The position numbers were made by a program, and so were the translations under genes. Source: Platerodrilus igneus (Eukaryota; Arthropoda; Insecta; Coleoptera; Lycidae). From it: a stretch of DNA of 64,000 nucleotides. The notes under the pieces are model-generated. The model was given only the letters and a program-made list of their open reading frames with translations. It did no database searches and was not told the DNA's origin. Positions 57,130 to 64,000 of the stretch are shown in pieces (position 1 is the stretch's first letter; every line of letters begins with the position of its first letter). The stretch is from contig JARFIW010001088.1 of NCBI GenBank assembly GCA_036346225.1, forward strand, positions 870,001 through 934,000, written 5' to 3'.

Positions 57130-60100
57130 TTAAAATTTCATTAAATTTGACATTTCAAGTTTTAATTTTTTTAACTGTAGTTCTTTAATTTCAACATCTA
57201 GTTCTGCTGCTCGTTTTTGAATCCTGTGCAGATCTTCTTTTTCGGCACGTTCTGCTTTAAGATTGATCAAAGTAAGAGCAGCAACCTCATGTCTTGTTTT
57301 GGCTAAATTGGTGTAATGTTCTGCAATGTCCAAACCTAATTTCGTCCACACTAAAATTAAAATTAACAATTTCAAATCCTGAAATGCCAAAACTTTACTG
57401 TTTACCAAAGATTCACAAAAATAATAAATCGATGAGACCAATAGTTTCAGGTATCAACTCACCGACTTACTATTTATCACGATGGCTGTCAAATGAATTT
57501 AAGAATTTAAAGTTTAATAGTTTGTCTGTACAAAACTCTTTAGAGTTCATTAATAAAATTAAAAATATCACATTAGAAGAGAACGAAATCTTAATTTCAT
57601 TTAATGTCAGTTCATTATTCCCTAGTGTTCCAATACCACGTACTTTAACATATTTAAAGGATGTTCTTATAGATAGTGATATTGATGATGATAAAGTTGA
57701 GGACTATATCAAGCTTGTTTCGCATTGCATGTCCCAGAACTGTTTTCAATTCAACAACAAGTTGTACGAACAACATGAAGGCACAGCAATGGGAAATAGC
57801 TTATCACCTTTCATAGCAAATTTATTTATGTCTCGTTTTGAAACCGAGTTAAAAGAAAACTCTAAATACTTCCCAAGAATATGGTTAAGGTACGTGGATG
57901 ATATTTTTGCAGTTTTTGACACTTCTAAATCAAATGTTGATGATTTTCTTAAAGAAATGAATTCAAAATTTCAAAGCATAAAATTTACGTATGAACTAGA
58001 GAATAATGGACAATTACCCTTTTTAGATACATTAGTAATTAGAAATGGTAATAAATTAGAATTTGACATTTATAGAAAAGAAACCAATGTAAATCGCTTT
58101 ATTTTGTCTTCCTCTAATCATAGCATACAACATAAGTTGGCTTCATTTAACTTTTTAATTAATAGATTATTGAATTTCCCTTTAAATAAAAACAGATTTA
58201 ATAAGGAATTTGCTCTTATTAAACAAATAGCGAATTACAATGGTTTCTCTTCTGATATTATAGATAATATTTTTAGAAAGTGTAAAAATAGGATCAACAT
58301 CCGTAAATCAACGACTTTGCAATCAACCACCTCTAACGATAATGTGAAATATGTTAAACTTCCGTTTCACAAAACCACAAAGGGTCTTGATAAAATATTC
58401 AAACAGTGTAATTTCAAAATTGCTTTCACTAATACTAATAAAATTAAAGATTTGCTAGGTAATCCAAAAGACAAGGTGAAAAATTGCAAAAGTCGGGGAT
58501 TTATGAAATTAGTTGTGCAGGGCCAGGGTGTTTTCAAAATATATTGGTCAGACCAAGAGGAATATAGCAACAAGATTTAAAGAACACATTGCTCACTTCA
58601 AATATGGTAAATATGAAAGGTCTCAGGCCGCCAAACATATATTTGAAACCAGCCACCCCGTTAAACTAGAAAATGTAAAATTGTTAAAAGCGGTACCAAC
58701 GTTTTCCTTCTTAAATGCCTATGAATCAATTAAAATTGTTAAACATAAAGGACCCCTCTTAAACACCGATAAAGGGCCAATAGAGTCATCTGCTTTGCTT
58801 TCCCTATTGGTCAACAACCAATGAGAAAGCAAGATTAAATTGGTTCCGCTTCAGTAGGTTTAGAATTAGTATAAATTAAGTGGATTTAAGTTATAATGTC
58901 ACAATTCACTTGTTTGTTGCTGAGAACACTAGCCTGCAGGTGAGGAGAATATCCTCGATAGTGTTTAAAGCAACAATATAGTAAATTATAGGTTGGGAAG
59001 GTTCACTTCAGCCTAAGTGGTGAGGAGAATATCCTCTGAAGTGTTCCAGAACAACAGCCTTTTTCTTTTTTTTTTTTCTACTGATGATGGCCACATAGTG
59101 GTCGAAATACGTATTTAGTAATTTAAATATTTATTGTGGTTAAGGGTTTTTATTTAATTTTATTTAAATCGTGCCACAGTGTTCCTATAGATTATTAACT
59201 ATGACTTCCCGGTCTTCGGAACTTAACAGGTATCGGAGCTTAGCTCTTAAAATTAGTTTTGTAAAAGCAGATATTCGTTTTCTAAAAAGTTGTAAAGCCC
59301 ACAAAGTTTTTCCAAATTTCATTAACGTAAAAATCAGCAGTAATTGTAAACGTAGTAACGCAATAATCAATTTTGCAAAAGATAAATGGCTTAATTTGGA
59401 AATCAAATATCTGTACAGTAAGCTTAGTAGATTGGAACTGGAAACGTATAAATCGCACCTAGCACTAACGTGTAATTTATCCGAGTCCGGTTTTCAGGAA
59501 TGGAATAATTTCCAGAGATTTGTTTTTGAAGTCAACAATCATAAATTGTTAGACAAAATTAATAGTCAAAACACTAAGTTGAAGTTTCTTTTAAAGAAAC
59601 ACAATGTCAATGTACCGCCTAAAAAACTGGAAATTACTTCACCTCAATTAGAGTCAATAGTTGTTAACGAATCGTCGAAAATCTTTAATAATGAAGAGTT
59701 GACTTTCCTTGATCGAGGCCTAAAATTTGGAGTAGATCATTTGAAAACTCCTTTGGAAGACATTATTGCTGGCATTGAAAAATCCATTTCAAAATTAGAT
59801 GACAATTTAAAAAACTTTATTAAAAACGCGTGCAAAATTCAACTTTCGAACAACTTACGCACTTGCGCAAGGAATGTCTCAGAACAAACAAGGAAAGATC
59901 ATCTGATTATTAAAGATTTACGACAAAAGAATTGTTATTATTTAAAGGCTGATAAGGGGAATAGGTTGGTTATTCTGGATAAACAAGACTATGTTGATAG
60001 AGTAGAGACTTTGCTGTCTGAGGGTCCTTACAGACCAATAGTCAAAAACGTAAAATGAAGTTCCTTTAAATAAAATGATTAAATCAACAGAGTCTGTTTT

Positions 60101-62693
60101 GAAAGAATGTCCAAACCTAATTTCGCCCACACTAAAATTAAAATTAACAATTTCAAATCCTGAAATGCCAAAACTTTACTGTTTACCAAAGATTCACAAA
60201 AATAATAAATCGATGAGACCAATAGTTTCAGGTATCAACTCACCGACTTACTATTTATCACGATGGCTGTCAAATGAATTTAAGAATTTAAAGTTTAATA
60301 GTTTGTCTGTACAAAACTCTTTAGAGTTCATTAATAAAATTAAAAATATCACATTAGAAGAGAACGAAATCTTAATTTCATTTGATGTCAGTTCATTATT
60401 CCCTAGTGTTCCAATACCACGTACTTTAACATATTTAAAGGATGTTCTTATAGATAGTGATATTGATGATGATAAAGTTGAGGACTATATCAAGCTTGTT
60501 TCGCATTGAATGTCCCAGAACTGTTTTCAATTCAACAACAAGTTGTACGAACAACATGAAGGCACAGCAATGGGAAATAGCTTATCACCTTTCATAGCAA
60601 ATTTATTTATGTCTCGTTTTGAAACCGAGTTAAAAGAAAACTCTAAATACTTCCCAAGAATATGGTTAAGGTACGTGGATGATATTTTGCAGTTTTGACA
60701 CTTCTAAATCAAATGTTGATGATTTTCTTAAAGAAATGAATTCAAAATTTCAAAGCATAAAATTTACGTATGAACTAGAGAATAATGGACAATTACCCTT
60801 TTAGATACATTAGTAATTAGAAATGGTAATAAATTAGAATTTGACATTTATAGAAAAGAAACCAATGTAAATCGCTTTATTTTGTCTTCCTCTAATCATA
60901 GCATACAACATAAGTTGGCTTCATTTAACTTTTAATTAATAGATTATTGAATTTCCTTTAAATAAAAACAGATTTAATAAGGAATTTGCTCTTATTAAAC
61001 AAATAGCGAATTACAATGGTTTCTCTTCTGATATTATAGATAATATTTTTAGAAAGTGTAAAATAGGATCAACATCCGTAAATCAACGACTTTGCAATCA
61101 ACCACCTCTAACGATAATGTGAAATATGTTAAACTTCCGTTTCACAAAACCACAAAGGGTCTTGATAAAATATTCAAACAGTGTAATTTCAAAATTGCTT
61201 TCACTAATACTAATAAAATTAAAGATTTGCTAGGTAATCCAAAAGACAAGGTGAAAAAATTGCAAAAGTCGGGGATTTATGAAATTAGTTGTGCAGGGCC
61301 AGGGTGTTTTCAAAAATATATTGGTCAGACCAAGAGGAATATAACAACAAGATTTAAAGAACACATTGCTCACTTCAAATATGGTAAATATGAAAGGTTT
61401 CAGGTCGCCAAACATATATTTGAAACCAGCCACCCCGTTAAACTAGAAAATGTTAAATTGTTAAAAGCGGTACCAACGATTTCCTTCTTAAATGCCTATG
61501 AATCAATTAAAATTGTTAAACATAAAGGACCCCTTTTAAACACCGATAAACGGCCAATAGAGTCATCTGCTTTGCTTTCCCTATTGGTCAACAACCAATG
61601 AGAAAGCTAGATTAAATTGGTTCCGCTTCAGTAGGTTTAGGATTAGTATAAATTAAGTGGATTTAAGTTATAATGTCACAATTCACTTGTTTGTTGTTGA
61701 GAACACTAGCCTGCGGGTGAGGAGAATATCCTCGATAGTGTTTAAAGCAACAATATAGTAAATTATAGGTTGGGAAGGTTCACTTCAGCCTAAGTGGTGA
61801 GGAGAATATCCTCTGAAGTGTTCCAGAACAACAGTCTTTTTTTTTTTTTTCTACTGATGATGGCCACATAGTGGTCGAAATGCGTATTTAGTAATTTAAA
61901 TATTTATTGTGGTTAAGGGTTTTTATTTAATTTTATTTCTGCAATGGCAGAACTATTTAAAGTATTTGTCACAGGACGTCGTCGTGCTTGCCAAGTTTTC
62001 AATTTCTTATTTAGAGGTTGTGACATTGGCATACTTAAATGTGACGTTTTGAAATCACCCCAATCGATTGGATTTTGTACAGACTCCTAAAACCTAACGT
62101 GATACTATTATGAACATGTCGCAAAATATACTTACATTTTCTTTATCTATGATTTCATCACAACTATGTTCTGTCTTTCTATCATCTTCAACAATGAGTA
62201 ATACATTATCACTATCTCCATCGTAATAATTAATTAAACCTTTTACGGTTTTAGAACTTACAATATTTAATAATAAATCCTTATGAGAGTCGACGGGTGG
62301 TAAATCTGCTTCACCTCCGCCAGTTTTCAGTAACTCTAATTTTTCTTTTGCAACATCTTGTCGCACTGACTTTTTCAAATTTTCATAACCTGCCCAGAAA
62401 AATATAGTAAACAAAAACTTTCAATAACATTAGTCCAGAAATGTTATAAATACATGATGATACCTACATTTTTTCAATGATTCTTTCCTTCTTGGTAGAT
62501 TACCAGGACACTGTGTATTGAAAGCACGTGTAATTTCGCCCCATGCTTCGTCTTTTTCGTGGTTTGTTGTACCATTGGTTTTTTTATTTTCTATTATCCT
62601 CTTATAACGTGATATAATATTCAATAAAATATTTTTTTCGTTGGCGCTATAATTTGATGAACGTATTTTTTTCCTAAAACTTGCCGCTTCCAT
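57130..62693 (-). CDS. Harbinger Myb/SANT-like DNA-binding protein, split by Penelope insertion
   Basis: Start ATG at 62693-62691 (minus). Exon 1 to about 62469: FRKKIRSSNYSANEKNILL, RYKRIIENKK, EAWGEITRAFN. Intron about 62396-62468. Exon 2: CYENLKKSVRQDVAKEKLEL and KTGGGEADLPP, to KEN at about 62137. Exon 3 runs from about 62083 to 61937, is broken by the Penelope pair, and resumes at 57328 with HYTNLAKTRHEV, a Lys/Glu-rich coiled coil and stop at 57132-57130. The reading frame is continuous across the insertion if one target duplication is removed, so the gene was intact before Penelope landed. In this family the Myb-like protein binds subterminal DNA and helps transposase enter the nucleus. 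Confidence 0.8.
57329..58824 (+). pseudogene. Penelope-like RT and GIY-YIG endonuclease, copy 1 (5'-truncated)
   Basis: Starts abruptly at TCCAAACC, matching 60108 in copy 2. The RT is uninterrupted: LYCLPKIHKNNKSMRP, SFNVSSLFPSVPIPRT (N where copy 2 has the catalytic D), EGTAMGNSLSP and WLRYVDDIFAVF. The frame breaks near 58488 at an A run one base shorter than in copy 2. The GIY-YIG part continues in another frame (YIGQTKRN, RFKEHIAHFKYG) to 58824. Confidence 0.85.
58825..59200 (+). repeat. internal Penelope terminal repeat (pseudo-LTR) and leader
   Basis: 58825-59173 matches 61602-61936 almost base for base. It contains two related blocks GGAGAATATCCTC and a poly-T run. Then 27 bases of leader, ending GTGCCACAGTGTTCC..., precede the ORF ATG at 59201. 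Confidence 0.85.
59201..61601 (+). pseudogene. Penelope-like ORF (N-terminal domain, RT, GIY-YIG), copy 2
   Basis: ATG 59201 (MTSRSSELNRYR); an in-frame upstream GTG at 59171 is not needed. Order: N-terminal region with LLKKHNVNVPPKK and NCYYLKADKGNRLVILDKQD, a one-base frameshift at about 60054, RT with SFDVSSLFPSVP, a TGA at 60507, EGTAMGNSLSP and RYVDDIL. GIY-YIG follows: GIYEISCAGPGCF, YIGQTKRNITTRFKEH. Compared with copy 1 it lacks one base in several homopolymers between 60680 and 61070, each breaking the frame. It would carry out target-primed reverse transcription if intact. Confidence 0.85.
61602..61936 (+). repeat. 3' Penelope terminal repeat
   Basis: Matches 58825-59173. It ends TTTAATTTTATT directly against the right target duplication. 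Confidence 0.85.
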
Positions 62694-63001
62694 ATTCTTA
62701 AACGTAATGTCACAGATCAATAATAAAAATAACGTGCTTCCAATGCAACGAGAATATTTTTCAAGCTCACAGACAATACAACAACACATTAATTTATTTG
62801 ACATTATCAAAATTAGTATAGCCAATTATGAATCGTTAAATTTCCCCAGAGTATGCGTTGTTGCCATATGTATTTTGATCCTTTATTAAGCCTAACTTAA
62901 AATAGATGTGTGCAACGTATTATGTTATTAAGGGAATCTTATTTTTAAGTGACGCTTAACTAAGTAGCAGTTTTAAGAGTAATGTGTGCAACTGGCAGTA
63001 A

Positions 63002-63985
63002 GACGTTCTTCGGTCATTGTGTTCCTTAGATAAGTTTTAATCCTATTAAGAGTTGAAAAACATTTTTCAGATTCGGCAGTGGACATTGGGGTTGTGACTA
63101 TAATTTTTAATAATTTTATTGTTTCGCCAAATGTTTCGTTTAACCCATTTTGGGTCCACCAGGAAAGAATGTTTAGGCCGCATAGAATATTTTTAAAATC
63201 CGTTCTTGAGTACATCACTTCCAATTCAGTCCTCAATTTGTCTGGCTGTAACATAGGATAACACTTAACAATCGATTGGAAATGCGATGTTGGAAATTTT
63301 TTTGAGTAAGTATGAAAATTAGTTACGTCTACTCAAAATGTGGCTTCTAAATGAGTTCGGTATGAGAGCCTGTCCTTCATCTGAACAACTATTGTATCGC
63401 ACACTTCTTTAGCAATCAAATTCCGATTTTCCACGTTACTAATTTTTCTTCGTTTAGTATCATTACAGATTATATTTTTTTCTATCTCATCAGTTGAATT
63501 TTTAGCAGATGCTATTATCCTTTCAAAGTTTTCCATTTTTCTCTTCAGTGCAACATTACCTGTATCTCTAACTTGAAACTGATTAAATAATATGTCAACA
63601 TGTGGAAAACTTTTATGAAATAAATTTAGAAAAAACACAAAATCAGGATCTTCCAGAATTCTACGCAAACCATATGCATCCCTGCAGGTAATAGTTTTAT
63701 TGCATTTTTTTTCTAATTCCTCGAAGCATTCGATTAGTTTTTCTCTATTCACATATACGACGTTCACAATACGAATATTATAATTCCAACGTGTGGCAGC
63801 AACAGTGGGCAATTTTCGCTTCGCTATTTCTTTTAGCACACCTGTTTGTAGAATGAGAAAAAAAGCAGGAATTGCGGATAAATTAAAAAAAAAAATTTTA
63901 ACTTTAGCATTTTCACTAGTTGCTTTCTGCATAATTATATTTAATTGATGGCATAACAGTGAGCAAAATGGGCATTTTATATTTT
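63002..63985 (-). pseudogene. hAT transposase (ZMYM1-like), main part, running off the window
   Basis: Minus strand from the window edge: CHQLNIIMQKA, then AATRWNYNIRIVNVV, DPDFVFFLNLFHKSFP and VQMKDRLSYRTHLEA. One in-frame TGA stands at 63333-63335. After it come NILSWWTQNGLN and IIVTTPMSTAESEKCFSTLN (hAT dimerisation box), IKTYLRNTMTEERL. It ends at the Harbinger insertion and resumes at 53322. The N-terminal part, including the BED or TTF zinc finger and first catalytic residue, is outside the window. Confidence 0.85.
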
Positions 63986-64000
63986 AGTTTTATTTTTGAC

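Larger units (their letters stand above)
57329..61936 (+). mobile_element. Penelope-like element pair in head-to-tail arrangement
   Basis: TTCTGCAATG occurs at 57319-57328 and 61937-61946, a target duplication of up to 10 bp. Inside are a 5'-truncated copy, its terminal repeat, a longer copy with full ORF region, and a second terminal repeat. Such partial tandems with internal pseudo-LTRs are the typical Penelope arrangement. Confidence 0.85.
53323..62998. mobile_element. PIF/Harbinger transposon inserted in a hAT gene, itself hosting Penelope copies
   Basis: Ends read CTGCCACTTGCACACTTTAC on the left and CTGCCAGTTGCACACATTAC from the right, flanked by TAA on both sides (53320-53322, 62999-63001), the 3-bp duplication expected for PIF/Harbinger. 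Both standard genes are present: a DDE nuclease on the plus strand and a Myb/SANT-like gene on the minus strand. Without the 4.6 kb Penelope insertion the element is about 5.1 kb, within the family's range. Confidence 0.9.

Overview
This 64 kb window is AT-rich eukaryotic DNA made almost entirely of transposable elements, many of them nested. I found no host gene. The mix of families (BEL/Pao and Ty3-type LTR elements, an R1-like non-LTR element, RTE-like elements, Penelope-like elements with GIY-YIG, PIF/Harbinger, hAT, piggyBac, a mellifera-type mariner, tRNA-derived SINEs and a foldback element) points to an arthropod, most likely an insect. The species cannot be told from the sequence.

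Layout. 1-420: two tRNA-derived SINE copies. 1548-8850: LTR element A, with near-identical direct LTRs of about 1.9 kb, a short gag-like gene, a zinc-knuckle frame and no pol. 9630-16062: degenerate BEL/Pao element with all domains recognisable and both LTRs present. 16063-18900: no gene. 19026-21170: R1-like ORF1 with ORF2 remnants. 21240-23400: Ty3-type integrase fragment (minus strand), split by a 1.6 kb hAT-type non-autonomous element with a perfect 8-bp target duplication. 23640-25552 and 31120-32040: two halves of a second BEL element (minus strand), separated by LTR element B (25553-30309), which carries gag remnants and a 13-residue tandem repeat frame instead of pol. 32400-35546: piggyBac and HTH (DUF4817-type) transposase fragments. 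36951-38230: full-length but broken mariner. 39935-40400: fragment of a second Penelope-like lineage. 41326-45105: RTE-like element, a SINE copy and two RTE-like 3' ends. 46346-51720: Penelope terminal repeats on both sides of a 3.2 kb foldback element (47163-50327) with about 23 units of 120 bp in two opposed arrays. 53195-63985: a hAT transposase gene split by a PIF/Harbinger element (TTA duplication), whose Myb-like gene is itself split by a head-to-tail Penelope pair (duplication of up to 10 bp).

The elements do not form one pathway, but the nesting orders several insertions in time: hAT before Harbinger before Penelope; Ty3-type fragment before hAT-type element; BEL before LTR element B. 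Autonomous-type genes (Harbinger transposase plus Myb-like partner, Penelope RT plus GIY-YIG) keep recognisable exon or domain structure. Many of their frame breaks lie in homopolymers, so some may be sequencing errors. The foldback element and the two gag-bearing, pol-less LTR elements look the least conventional. All family calls come from reading motifs; no database search was run.
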